Positions 8,936 to 17,344 of a DNA stretch of 64,000 nucleotides are shown here, piece by piece. The DNA comes from Streptomyces hygroscopicus subsp. hygroscopicus (GTDB taxonomy: Bacteria; Actinomycetota; Actinomycetes; Streptomycetales; Streptomycetaceae): the NCBI RefSeq assembly GCF_030269125.1, contig NZ_BSSM01000001.1:806001-870000 (forward strand). The letters are read 5' to 3'. The notes beneath the pieces were generated by a model, which searched no databases, was not told where the DNA came from, and was given only the letters and a program-made list of their open reading frames with translations. The position numbers and the translations under genes are program-made. Position 1 is the stretch's first letter. Each line of letters starts with the position of its first letter.

Positions 8936-8947
8936 GACAACGTTGTC
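8936..8947 (+). promoter_or_regulatory. LacI-type palindrome upstream of the GH92 gene
   Basis: GACAACGTTGTC is a perfect 12-bp palindrome ending 29 bp before the GH92 ATG. Its central CG and spacing resemble operators of LacI/GalR regulators that control glycoside hydrolases in actinomycetes. No LacI-family gene is in the window, so the regulator would be encoded elsewhere. Confidence 0.5.
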
Positions 8948-8976
8948 CGCATCGGCGCAGGGAGGTAATTCCGTAT

Positions 8977-11900
8977 ATGCAGCGGAGAACTCGGCACAGA
9001 TGGAGTCCGGCGGCCGTCCTCACGGCCGCCTTCGTCATGGCCGTGGGCGGGCAGGGCGCCGCGGTCGCCCTGCCCGCCGGGGCCCCGGCGGCCGGCCAGG
9101 AGTTCGCCTCCTCGTTCGAAGCGGGGGACCCCGCGCCGGACTGGCTCAACACGGTCGACACGGGCCCTGACGGCACCCCGCGCGCCTCGGGCGTGGACGG
9201 CGGCTACAGCACCGGCATACCGGGCAATGTGAACGACCACGTCACCGAGGTCCGCGCCAGCGGCGAGAACACCGGGGCGGGCGAGGTCAAGGAGAACCTG
9301 ACCGACGGCGAGCCCGGCACCAAGTGGCTGACCTTCCAGCCCACCGGCTGGGCGGAGTTCGACCTGGACAAGCCGGTCACGGTGCGCACGTACGCGCTGA
9401 CCTCGGCCAACGACTACGCCGAACGCGACCCGCGGGACTGGACGCTGCTCGGCTCCACCGACGGCAAGGACTGGAAGAGCCTCGACTCCCGCTCGGGGGA
9501 GACGTTCTCCGAGCGGTTCCAGACGAAGTCGTACGATCTTCAGCAGCCGGCCGAGTACCAGCACTTCCGGCTGGAAGTGACGAGGAACAACGGCGCGTCG
9601 GGCATCCTCCAGCTCGCCGACGTGCAGTTCGCCACGGGCGGCAGCGGCGGGCCGGTGCCGCAGGACATGCTGACGCTGGTCGACAAGGGCCCGACCGCCT
9701 CGCCGACGGCCAAGGCGCGGGTCGGGTTCACCGGCACGAGGGCGCTGCGCTACGCCGGCCGGCACACGGCGAGCGGCCGCGCGTACTCGTACGACAAGGT
9801 GTTCGACGTGAACGTCAGGGTCGGCGGCGACACGCGGTTGTCGTACCGGATCTTCCCCTCGATGGCCGACGGCGACCGGGACTACGACGCGACGAACGTC
9901 TCCCTCGACCTGGCCTTCACCGACGGCACCTACCTCAGCGACCTGGGCGCCCTGGACCAGCACGGGTTCCCGCTGTCGCCGCGCGGGCAGGGCGACTCGA
10001 AGTCGCTGTACGTCAACCAGTGGAACAACGTCGTCTCGCGGATCGGTTCCGTCGCGGCCGGGAAGACGGTCGACCGGATACTCGTCGGGTACGACTCCCC
10101 CGGCGGGCCGGCGAAGTTCCGCGGCTGGATCGACGACGTGTCGCTGAAGCAGGCCGCGCCGGAGAAGCCGAAGGCGCACCTGTCCGACTACGCGCTGACC
10201 ACGCGCGGCACCAACTCCAGCGGCAGTTTCTCGCGCGGCAACGACTTCCCGGCGACCGCGCTGCCGCACGGCTTCAACTTCTGGACGCCGGTGACCAACG
10301 CGTCTTCGCTGAGCTGGCTCTACGAGTACGCACGTGCGAACAACGACGCCAATCTGCCGACGATCCAGGCGTTCAGCGCGAGCCATGAGCCGAGCCCGTG
10401 GATGGGCGACCGGCAGACCTTCCAGGTGATGCCGTCGGCCGCGGCAGGCACCCCGGCCACCGGACGGGAGGCGCGTGCGCTGGCGTTCCGGCACGAGAAC
10501 GAGACGGCGCGGCCGTACTACTACGGCGTACGGTTCGAGAACGGACTCAGGGCGGAGATGGCGCCGACCGACCACGCGGCGGCGCTGCGCTTCACCTACC
10601 CCGGCGACGACGCGAGCGTGCTCTTCGACAACGTCACCGAGCAGGCGGGTCTGACCCTGGACGAGGAACACGGGGTCGTCACCGGCTACTCGGACGTCAA
10701 GTCGGGCCTGTCGACCGGCGCGACGCGGCTGTTCGTGTACGGGGTGTTCGACAAGCCGGTGACGGGCGGGTCGTCCAGCGGGGTCAAGGGCTATCTGCGC
10801 TTCGCGGCGGGCGCCGACCGCACCGTCACGCTGCGCCTGGCGACCTCGCTGATCAGCGTCGACCAGGCGAAGGACAACCTGCGCCAGGAGATCCCGGACG
10901 GCACCTCCTTCGGCACGGTGAAGGCGCGGGCGCAGCGCACCTGGGACAGGCTGCTGGGCAAGGTCGAGGTGGAGGGCGCGACGCCGGACCAGCTGACCAC
11001 GCTGTACTCCAGCATGTACCGGCTGTACCTGTACCCGAACTCGGGCTTCGAGAAGGTGGGCGGCAGGGACGCGTACGCGTCGCCGTTCTCGCCGATGCCG
11101 GGCCAGGACACCCCGACGCACACCGGCGCGAAGATCGTGGACGGCAAGGTGTACGTCAACAACGGCTTCTGGGACACGTACCGGACGACGTGGCCGGCGT
11201 ACTCCTTCCTGACGCCCTCCCAGGCGGGCGAGATGATCGACGGTTTCGTGCAGCAGTACAAGGACGGCGGGTGGACCTCGCGCTGGTCCTCGCCGGGGTA
11301 CGCGGACCTGATGACCGGCACGTCCTCGGACGTGGCGTTCGCGGACGCCTACGTCAAGGGCGTGAAGTTCGACGCGAAGGCGGCGTACGAGGCGGCGCTG
11401 AAGAACGCGACCGTCGTGCCGCCGTCGTCCGGTGTCGGCCGCAAGGGCATGAGCACCTCGCCGTTCCTCGGCTACACCAGCACGGACACCGCCGAGGGCC
11501 TGTCCTGGGCGATGGAGGGGTACGTCAACGACTACGGCATCGCGGAGATGGGCGCGGCCCTCTACGAGAAGACGGGCGAGAAGCACTACAAGGAGGAGTC
11601 GGACTACTTCCTCAACCGGGCCCGCGACTACGTGAACCTCTTCGACCCGGGGGCCGGCTTCTTCCAGGGCAAGGACGCCAAGGGTGACTGGCGGGTGGAC
11701 GCGGCGAGTTACGACCCGAGGGTGTGGGGTCACGACTACACGGAGACCAACGGCTGGGGGTACGCCTTCACCGCCCCGCAGGACACCCGCGGCCTGGCCA
11801 ACCTGTACGGCGGCCGCGGCGGACTCGCCGACAAGCTGGACGAGTTCTTCTCCACGCCGGAGACGGCGTCCCCCGAGTTCGTCGGCTCCTACGGCGGCGT

Positions 11901-12780
11901 CATCCACGAGATGACCGAGGCGCGGGACGTGCGCATGGGCATGCTCGGGCAGTCGAACCAGGTCGCGCACCACGTCTCGTACATGTACGACGCGGCGGGC
12001 CGGCCGTGGAAGACGCAGGCCGCGGTGCGGCAGATCCTGTCCCGGCTGTACCTCGGCAGCGAGATCGGGCAGGGATACCACGGTGACGAGGACAACGGCG
12101 AGCAGTCGGGCTGGTTCCTGTTCTCCGCGCTCGGCTTCTACCCCCTGGTCATGGGCAGCGGCGACTACTCCATCGGGTCCCCGCTGTTCAGGAAGGTCAC
12201 CGTGCACCTGGAGAACGGCCACGACCTGGTGGTGAACGCGCCGAAGAACAGCGCGAAGAACGTCTACGTCCAGGGGGTGACGTTCGACGGGCGTCCATGG
12301 ACGTCGACCTCGCTGCCCCAGTCGCTGCTCGCCAAGGGCGGGGAGCTGACGTTCGCCATGGGGCCCCGGCCGTCCGCCTGGGGCAGCGGCAAGGACGCGG
12401 GGCCGGTCTCCATCACCCAGGACGACAAGGTGCCCGCGCCGCGGGCCGACGTCCTTCGCGGTGCGGGCGCCCTGTTCGACGACACCTCGGCGACGGAGGC
12501 GACGGTCGGCTCCGTGGAACTGCCGGTGAGCCGGACGGTGAAGCCGGTGCAGTACACGCTGACGTCCCCGGCGGACCGCACCGAGGCCCCGACGGGCTGG
12601 ACCCTCCAGGGCTCCGACGACGGCACGACGTGGCGGACGCTGGACCACCGTTCCGGGGAGGCGTTCCCGTGGAACCGGCAGACCAGGGCGTTCACGATCG
12701 CCTCGCCGGGCGCGTACGCCAAGTACCGGCTGGTGCTGGACGGTTCGGCGACGCTGGCGGAGGTGGAGTTGCTGGCCTGA
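8977..12780 (+). CDS. Secreted GH92 alpha-mannosidase with discoidin-like domains
   Basis: 1267-aa exported enzyme. A signal peptide covers about residues 1-37, ending near VALPAG. An F5/8-type C (discoidin) carbohydrate-binding domain follows at about 75-220, containing ENLTDGEPGTKWLTF. A beta-sandwich region leads to the GH92 N-domain near DYALTTRGTNSSGSFSRGND, and the catalytic (alpha/alpha)6 part ends with the family motif GYHGDEDNGEQSGWFLFSA near 1030. A second discoidin-like tail closes the protein. GH92 enzymes are calcium-dependent exo-alpha-mannosidases, often alpha-1,2, that act on N-glycans or fungal mannans. The ATG at 8977 has GGAGG 13 nt upstream. It is monocistronic, with a terminator just downstream. 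Confidence 0.93.
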   Translation: MQRRTRHRWSPAAVLTAAFVMAVGGQGAAVALPAGAPAAGQEFASSFEAGDPAPDWLNTVDTGPDGTPRASGVDGGYSTGIPGNVNDHVTEVRASGENTGAGEVKENLTDGEPGTKWLTFQPTGWAEFDLDKPVTVRTYALTSANDYAERDPRDWTLLGSTDGKDWKSLDSRSGETFSERFQTKSYDLQQPAEYQHFRLEVTRNNGASGILQLADVQFATGGSGGPVPQDMLTLVDKGPTASPTAKARVGFTGTRALRYAGRHTASGRAYSYDKVFDVNVRVGGDTRLSYRIFPSMADGDRDYDATNVSLDLAFTDGTYLSDLGALDQHGFPLSPRGQGDSKSLYVNQWNNVVSRIGSVAAGKTVDRILVGYDSPGGPAKFRGWIDDVSLKQAAPEKPKAHLSDYALTTRGTNSSGSFSRGNDFPATALPHGFNFWTPVTNASSLSWLYEYARANNDANLPTIQAFSASHEPSPWMGDRQTFQVMPSAAAGTPATGREARALAFRHENETARPYYYGVRFENGLRAEMAPTDHAAALRFTYPGDDASVLFDNVTEQAGLTLDEEHGVVTGYSDVKSGLSTGATRLFVYGVFDKPVTGGSSSGVKGYLRFAAGADRTVTLRLATSLISVDQAKDNLRQEIPDGTSFGTVKARAQRTWDRLLGKVEVEGATPDQLTTLYSSMYRLYLYPNSGFEKVGGRDAYASPFSPMPGQDTPTHTGAKIVDGKVYVNNGFWDTYRTTWPAYSFLTPSQAGEMIDGFVQQYKDGGWTSRWSSPGYADLMTGTSSDVAFADAYVKGVKFDAKAAYEAALKNATVVPPSSGVGRKGMSTSPFLGYTSTDTAEGLSWAMEGYVNDYGIAEMGAALYEKTGEKHYKEESDYFLNRARDYVNLFDPGAGFFQGKDAKGDWRVDAASYDPRVWGHDYTETNGWGYAFTAPQDTRGLANLYGGRGGLADKLDEFFSTPETASPEFVGSYGGVIHEMTEARDVRMGMLGQSNQVAHHVSYMYDAAGRPWKTQAAVRQILSRLYLGSEIGQGYHGDEDNGEQSGWFLFSALGFYPLVMGSGDYSIGSPLFRKVTVHLENGHDLVVNAPKNSAKNVYVQGVTFDGRPWTSTSLPQSLLAKGGELTFAMGPRPSAWGSGKDAGPVSITQDDKVPAPRADVLRGAGALFDDTSATEATVGSVELPVSRTVKPVQYTLTSPADRTEAPTGWTLQGSDDGTTWRTLDHRSGEAFPWNRQTRAFTIASPGAYAKYRLVLDGSATLAEVELLA

Positions 12781-12788
12781 CGGCAGCT

Positions 12789-12818
12789 CGGGGGCGGGCC
12801 CGTGACGGTCCGCCCCCG
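12789..12818 (+). terminator. Terminator of the GH92 gene
   Basis: CGGGGGCGG pairs with CCGCCCCCG (perfect 9-bp stem), 8 nt past the stop codon. It may also serve the convergent gene ending at 12852. Confidence 0.8.
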
Positions 12819-12851
12819 TGGCCCGACCGGTGACCGGGGACTCGGGTCCTC

Positions 12852-13601
12852 TCAGTCCGGCAGATCGGGCGCGTAACCGACGTACAGCGGTGTGGCGACG
12901 ACTGTCCGAGGCCCGGTCGCTCCCTCCCGGTCGCCCCATGTCTCCATGATCGTGGAGACCCGTGCGTAGCCCCGCATCCAGGCCGCGCCGGCGGGGTTGT
13001 CGTTGCTCACCTGCAGGAAGCGGCCGAGTCGGATGATCCCGGGGGAACGGGGCAGCGATCCGGACGAGTCGATCCGGTCCGCGGCGGGGGGCGGATCGAG
13101 CGCCAGGTCCCAGAGGACGCCGTGCAAGGCGCTTCCCACCAGACCGTACGCCTCCGCGTGCACGCGGGGAAACGGCGCCAGCAGGTGCTGCGGGCTGCCG
13201 TGCAGGAGCAAGCGGGTGACACCGCCCTGGTGCCCCGGATCGTCCGCGCCCCGTGCCGCGGGGGCGTCCACGAACAGAACGGTCTCAAGACCGGCTCGGC
13301 CGATGACGAACACGTTGAGCGGCGCTTCGAAGTACACCCATCGTCCCGCCCTGACGCTCGGGTCCTGGTACCAGAGTGCGTGTTGTTCGACATGTCCGAC
13401 CACGGTGGTGAGCCGTTGGGCGTTGCCCGGCTCGGCACCGGACTGCGCCAGATCGGCCTCCACGCTCACCTCGCCCACCGGCGTCGGCGTCTTCAGCCTC
13501 AGAGCGGTGAGCCGCTGACCGATCCGCGTCCACCGGCGTCCTTCGGGGACGAACTGGCGCAGCTTGGCGTCGGACAAGTACACGAGTTCCTGCATCGGCA
13601 C
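12852..13601 (-). CDS. Hypothetical actinobacterial protein, 249 aa
   Basis: Soluble 249-aa protein beginning MPMQELVYLSDAKLRQFVPE. No signal peptide or membrane helix is visible and no catalytic motif is recognised. The opening ELVYLSD-KL-QF resembles a group of Streptomyces hypothetical proteins (possibly the SAVMC3_10250 family; this is from memory). The middle is rich in His and Trp (HVEQHALWYQD). It is convergent with the GH92 gene and separate from the decayed ATPase gene upstream. No function is proposed. Confidence 0.7.
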   Translation of the reverse strand: MPMQELVYLSDAKLRQFVPEGRRWTRIGQRLTALRLKTPTPVGEVSVEADLAQSGAEPGNAQRLTTVVGHVEQHALWYQDPSVRAGRWVYFEAPLNVFVIGRAGLETVLFVDAPAARGADDPGHQGGVTRLLLHGSPQHLLAPFPRVHAEAYGLVGSALHGVLWDLALDPPPAADRIDSSGSLPRSPGIIRLGRFLQVSNDNPAGAAWMRGYARVSTIMETWGDREGATGPRTVVATPLYVGYAPDLPD

Positions 13602-13650
13602 ACCCCCACGACGAATGGGACGATCGTACGGGGCCGGCCGAGGACCGCCC

Positions 13651-13900
13651 CTACGGCAGTGCGGACTCGCACCACACGACCTTGCCAGGGGTCCGTTCCC
13701 CGGCGCCCCACTTGTCGGCCGACGCCGACACCGGCGGCAACCCGCGCCCGCCCTCGTCCGCGGCGGCGTCCACGACCCGCGGTACCCCGGCTCCGCTGTC
13801 GTGGACCTCGCTCAGCCCCAGTGCGCCGGCGACCACGCCGTGAACCGTCTGGCCGCGGGGACGGAGCGGCGGGCCCGCGCGTAGAACCGGTCACGCGGCT
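13651..13900 (-). pseudogene. Decayed anti-sigma-type ATPase (HATPase_c)
   Basis: Two frames on the minus strand carry the ends of a Streptomyces RsbW-like ATP-binding protein. One frame reads ARRSVPAARRFTA, the conserved N-terminal segment. The next reads EVHDSGAGVPRVVDAAADEG and then GRGLPPVSASADKWGAGER, the G1 and G2 ATP-binding boxes. The middle of the domain, including the N-box ELxxNAxxHG, is missing, and the two parts are out of frame. Full-length relatives are about 140 residues. It lies next to a DUF397 gene, so this is probably a remnant of an ATPase/XRE/DUF397 locus like the intact one near 40 kb. Confidence 0.75.
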
Positions 13901-14005
13901 CCCCGACGAGGTGTCCATCGCGGCGCGCGAATATGCGATGCTGCGGACACAGGCCCTCACCAAGCTTGACCCGCCGGGTCTGCTCGGCCACCTGCCAGGA
14001 GAGCG

Positions 14006-14248
14006 ATGAGCGCGCACGCACTTCAGTTCAAGCCAGCGTACAGCAGTGGCGAAGGCGGCGCCTGCCTCGAAGTGGCCGTCGCCCGGCGCAAGTCGCGCCA
14101 CAGCGGCAGAGAAGGCGGCGTGTGCGTGGAAGTCGCTCCCTGTGCCCGCTCCATCCGCGTCCGTGACTCCACGCAGCACCCCGCCGAAGCCCCCGCCCTC
14201 CGCGTCGGCCCCCTCGCCTGGGCCGCCTTCACCTCCTCGGTCAAATGA
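14006..14248 (+). CDS. DUF397-family protein with a duplicated N-terminus
   Basis: 80-aa DUF397 protein ending RDSTQHPAEAPALRVGPLAWAAFTSSVK, in which the typical (I/V)RDS and W..F elements are visible. The N-terminal half contains two versions of the family core: YSSGEGGACLEVA near residue 12 and HSGREGGVCVEVA near residue 32. This looks like a tandem duplication of about 20 residues. AGGAGAG precedes the ATG. The last codon overlaps the start of the poly-gamma-glutamate hydrolase gene (ATGA). DUF397 proteins usually accompany XRE-DUF5753 regulators in Streptomyces; none is adjacent here. Confidence 0.8.
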   Translation: MSAHALQFKPAYSSGEGGACLEVAVARRKSRHSGREGGVCVEVAPCARSIRVRDSTQHPAEAPALRVGPLAWAAFTSSVK

Positions 14249-15147
14249 ACAGCAGACGCGCCGTCCTCGCCTCCGTCGCCGCGCTCGCGGCCGGGCTGCC
14301 CACGGTCAACGCCGTCGTCAGCGGTGCCGGTGCCACCCCCGCCGCCGCCGCGGACCAGTACGGGTCCAACACCGAGCTGTACACCCGTACCGCCGACAAG
14401 GAGGGCACCGACTGGGTGCGCCGGTTCCGGATCGGCGCGCCGGCGCCGGTCACGGACAACGCCCGCGCCACCAGCAGCCCGCTCGGCAGCACCGCGGTGA
14501 TCGCGCCGCACGGGGGCGGGATCGAGGCCGGTACGAGTGAGCTGTGCATGGCGATCGCCGGGTACACGCCCTTCGAGGCGGAGACCGACCCGGCGAGCGC
14601 GGCCGTGGCGGGCGGGCCGCAGCGGGACTACTGGATGTTCGAGGCGCTGGCCAACTCCGCGGCGCAGCACGTCACTTCCACCCATTGCGACGATCCCGCG
14701 GCGCTCGCCGTCTGCACCGGGAACCTCTACGCCGTCTCGCTGCACGGGTTCGACGAGACAACCGAGAAGAAGGTGATCATCGGCGGCCGGGACGCGCGGC
14801 TGGGGCGCAACCTGCTCGCGGCGTTCACGAAGTACGGCCTGACCTCGCCCGCCGCCGACCCCGCCTGGGACGTCACCGTGGTCTTCGCGGACGCCTCGAC
14901 CTCGATCGACGGCGACGACCCGGCCAACATCGTGAACCGCACCCGTACCGGCGCGGGCGCCCAGCTGGAGATCTCCACGGCGCTGCGCAAGGCGATGTTC
15001 GGCGACTTCTCGGGCGCGGCCAAGCGCAGGACGACCGCCGGTGTGCCGAGCACGGGCAGTCCCTACGCCGACCACTTCTGGAACGGCTTCGTGGGTGCCG
15101 TGCGCGAGGCGATCAAGCACCACGAGCTGGGCCTCGACTCGCTCTAG
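14245..15147 (+). CDS. Secreted poly-gamma-glutamate hydrolase family protein
   Basis: 300-aa exported protein. The signal region MNSRRAVLASVAALAAGLP has a twin-Arg start, with a cleavage site near AAAADQ. The mature part matches the YjqB/PghP family: VIAPHGGGIEAGTSELCMAI carries the zinc-ligand HGGGIE, followed by SLHGFDE, VIIGGRD and TRTGAGAQLEIS. Phage and Bacillus members are zinc-dependent enzymes that hydrolyse poly-gamma-glutamate. The start overlaps the DUF397 stop by 4 nt, so translation is probably coupled. It could degrade capsular poly-gamma-glutamate from other bacteria; the substrate is inferred. Confidence 0.85.
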   Translation: MNSRRAVLASVAALAAGLPTVNAVVSGAGATPAAAADQYGSNTELYTRTADKEGTDWVRRFRIGAPAPVTDNARATSSPLGSTAVIAPHGGGIEAGTSELCMAIAGYTPFEAETDPASAAVAGGPQRDYWMFEALANSAAQHVTSTHCDDPAALAVCTGNLYAVSLHGFDETTEKKVIIGGRDARLGRNLLAAFTKYGLTSPAADPAWDVTVVFADASTSIDGDDPANIVNRTRTGAGAQLEISTALRKAMFGDFSGAAKRRTTAGVPSTGSPYADHFWNGFVGAVREAIKHHELGLDSL

Positions 15148-15250
15148 CTCCATTCGCGAAACGGTCGCGGCCTCTGCCATTATCTGACTCCGCCATTTGT
15201 GCCAAGGGCGGGTCAAGTGGCCCGCATGGCTGTTGAGTTGGGGAGGTCAT

Positions 15251-15637
15251 ATGGACGGGGGACTCGCCCAGGCCGTTGCCGCGGCCGTCGGTCAGGGTGC
15301 GCTGGACGCTGTCGGAGCCAGGGCTCTGGAGGCCCTGCTGGGCATGATCCGGCAGCGGTTCCGCCGCGACCAGGGCGCACTGTCCGCGCTCGACGGCGCG
15401 GCGTCGGATCCGGCACCGCTCATCGCCTCGCTGGAGCGGTACATCCAGATGGACCCCGACTTCGCCGCCGATCTGCGCGACTGGCTCAAGGAGGCCGAGC
15501 GGAACCCGAGTGGCGCCTCCTCGGTCCGGATCGGGCACACCAACCAGATCTCCGGCACCGTCCACGGATCGGTCATCCAGGGACAGAACATCAAGGGCCG
15601 CTTCTCCTTCCGCGGCCTGCTGGGCAGGGGCGAGTGA
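15251..15637 (+). CDS. Small protein with a Gly-rich ISGTVHGSVIQG motif
   Basis: 128-aa cytoplasmic protein. GGGAGG lies just before the ATG at 15251. The N-terminal half is helical (AVAAAVGQGALDAVGARALE, then an acidic segment with DPDFAADLRDWLKEAE). The C-terminus carries NQISGTVHGSVIQGQNIKGR, a short Gly/Val beta-type repeat. Similar tails occur in Streptomyces proteins linked to NTPase or conflict-type genes; this is a resemblance, not an assignment. The next gene starts 4 nt after the stop and carries a related motif near its N-terminus, so the two products may assemble together. Confidence 0.7.
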   Translation: MDGGLAQAVAAAVGQGALDAVGARALEALLGMIRQRFRRDQGALSALDGAASDPAPLIASLERYIQMDPDFAADLRDWLKEAERNPSGASSVRIGHTNQISGTVHGSVIQGQNIKGRFSFRGLLGRGE

Positions 15638-15640
15638 CCC

Positions 15641-16495
15641 GTGGCAGCTCCGCCCTCGTCCGACCACACCAACAATGAGATCTCCGACGGCGCCAAGGTC
15701 GGCGGCAACGCCTACCAGGCCAGGCACATGCACTTCGGCGGCCGCTCGGTCGGGCTGACCGTCGTGGGGCTGGCCGCCATCGGAGCGCTCACGTACCTCG
15801 TCGTGGACGCCCACGCGAACCGCGGCACCGGAAAGGAGCGGCTGAGCGCGGCGGCGTCGCGTGGTCCGGCGACAGCGAGCGCGACGGCCACGCCGTCGCC
15901 GAGCCGTTCCAAGCCCGAGGCGAGCCCGTCCGGCCCAGCCGACTCGGGTGCCGCGGCCGACTCGGAGGCCGAGAAGGCGCCCCCCTCTCCGGCGGCGACC
16001 AAGGCCGCGCCCAAGGCGGCGACTCCCAGTACCGCGTACACCGGGGTCCACCTGTACTGCTCGGGATGGCGGGGCTCCGGTGCGAACCTCATGGCCAGAG
16101 CCTGCGTCCAGGTCACCGGCTCCGACGCGCAGTTCGGGACGGTGGTGAAGAACGTCGGGCGGAGTCAGGCCGTCGTCGGCGTCTCCCTCAAGTACCTCTA
16201 CCAGGGCACGGCGCACGAGTGCCCGCAAGGCGTCTATCGGATGCCGAAGATCAGGATCGATCCGGGTACGTCCTGGTACAGCTCCTTGGGGCTGTGCTCC
16301 GCCAATGATCTGACGCACGGCAATTTCCAGGCGCTCGCCCAAGCCGTGGAGAACCCGGACGGAGACGCCGGCCTGGAGAGCAGTGCCCCCAAGTACTCCC
16401 CCACCGCCGCCTTCGGCACCGACGGCACGCCGCAGTGCAAGAGCGGCAGCTCCTCCTGGGGCTCCTGCGACGCGCTGTGGCCGTACTCGCCGTAG
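15641..16495 (+). CDS. Membrane-anchored protein with extracytoplasmic Cys-rich domain
   Basis: 284 aa from a GTG start. Residues 1-30 contain NEISDGAKVGGNAYQARHMHF, a relative of the Gly-rich motif in the preceding protein. One membrane helix follows (SVGLTVVGLAAIGALTYLVV, about 36-55). A Ser/Ala/Pro/Lys-rich linker of about 75 residues leads to a C-terminal domain with five cysteines (YCSGW, ARACVQ, HECPQG, GLCSAND, CKSGSSSWGSC). The domain has HYPOTHETICAL status only. Topology predicts the motif inside the cell and the Cys-rich domain outside, so the protein could pass a signal across the membrane to its partner at 15251. That role is inference. Confidence 0.75.
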   Translation: MAAPPSSDHTNNEISDGAKVGGNAYQARHMHFGGRSVGLTVVGLAAIGALTYLVVDAHANRGTGKERLSAAASRGPATASATATPSPSRSKPEASPSGPADSGAAADSEAEKAPPSPAATKAAPKAATPSTAYTGVHLYCSGWRGSGANLMARACVQVTGSDAQFGTVVKNVGRSQAVVGVSLKYLYQGTAHECPQGVYRMPKIRIDPGTSWYSSLGLCSANDLTHGNFQALAQAVENPDGDAGLESSAPKYSPTAAFGTDGTPQCKSGSSSWGSCDALWPYSP

Positions 16496-16594
16496 CAGGG
16501 TGCCCGGAAGCGTTCTTGCCCCATCCGTGATGTCATCGAACAGGAGAGCGACAAGCGCTCCGAAACGAAAGGCTGCGAATCGCGGGAGGAAAAC

Positions 16595-17029
16595 ATGGCA
16601 GGCAACCTCCGAGCCCGGGACATCATGACCGGCGGCGTGCAATGCGTCGGCGAGCACCAGTCGTTGCAGGACGCGGCGCGGATGATGCGTGACCTGAAGG
16701 TCGGCGCGCTGCCCATATGCGGCGACAACAACAAGCTGGCGGGCATGGTCACCGATCGGGACATCGTCATCAAGTGCTGCGCCGAGGGCATCGACCCGGC
16801 GACGGTGCAGGCCGGGTCGATGCGGAGCGAGATCTTCTGGATCGACGCCGACGCGGCCGCCACCGACGCCCTGCGCGCCATGGAGCAGCACAAGGTCAAG
16901 CGCATCCCGGTGATCGACGTCAAGGGCGGTCACCAGCTGGTGGGCATGATCACCGAGGCCAACCTGGCCAAGAGCCTCAGTGACACCCAGGTCGCCGAGT
17001 TCGCCCACCGCGTCTACGCGACCGCCTGA
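16595..17029 (+). CDS. Tandem CBS-domain protein
   Basis: 144-aa soluble protein consisting of two CBS domains (about residues 8-62 and 72-128). The first has VGALPICGDNNKLAGMVTDRDIVIK and the second has VKRIPVIDVKGGHQLVGMITE. Such stand-alone pairs bind adenine nucleotides and act as energy or stress sensors, often induced in dormancy in actinobacteria. GGGAGG precedes the ATG. It appears monocistronic, followed by a terminator. Confidence 0.9.
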   Translation: MAGNLRARDIMTGGVQCVGEHQSLQDAARMMRDLKVGALPICGDNNKLAGMVTDRDIVIKCCAEGIDPATVQAGSMRSEIFWIDADAAATDALRAMEQHKVKRIPVIDVKGGHQLVGMITEANLAKSLSDTQVAEFAHRVYATA

Positions 17030-17043
17030 CGCACCCCGCCCCC

Positions 17044-17084
17044 TGCCTACGCCCCGGCCCGCGGCCGGCCGGCCGGCGTAGGCA
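17044..17084 (+). terminator. Terminator of the CBS gene
   Basis: TGCCTACGCC pairs with GGCGTAGGCA around a GC-rich inner stem, starting 15 nt past the stop. The rest of the 315-nt spacer to 17345 shows no gene. Confidence 0.75.
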
Positions 17085-17344
17085 CACGACTGCTCGCGCG
17101 CCGCCGCGGCGGCGCCGACGGCCGCCATCCGGGCGGTACGGTCCGCGGCCCGGAGGGGATGCCGCCCTCCGTGCGGTCCGCACTCCCGGCGAGACACCGC
17201 GAGTGCGACGGAGCCCACGGACGACGCCCCCGCACCGGCCACCACCGGCCACCGCCGATCCGCCGCGGTCCGCTCCCCAGAACGTCCGTCCAGCTCGTGG
17301 ACGACCCGTGGCCACACCGCGGACCCCGGTGCTACAAATACCGC

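Noticed and set aside
8698..12939. A very long open frame opposite the GH92 gene
   Set aside because: It is antisense to a clear enzyme, is Arg/Val/Gly-rich without any domain, and reflects the high third-position GC of the real gene.
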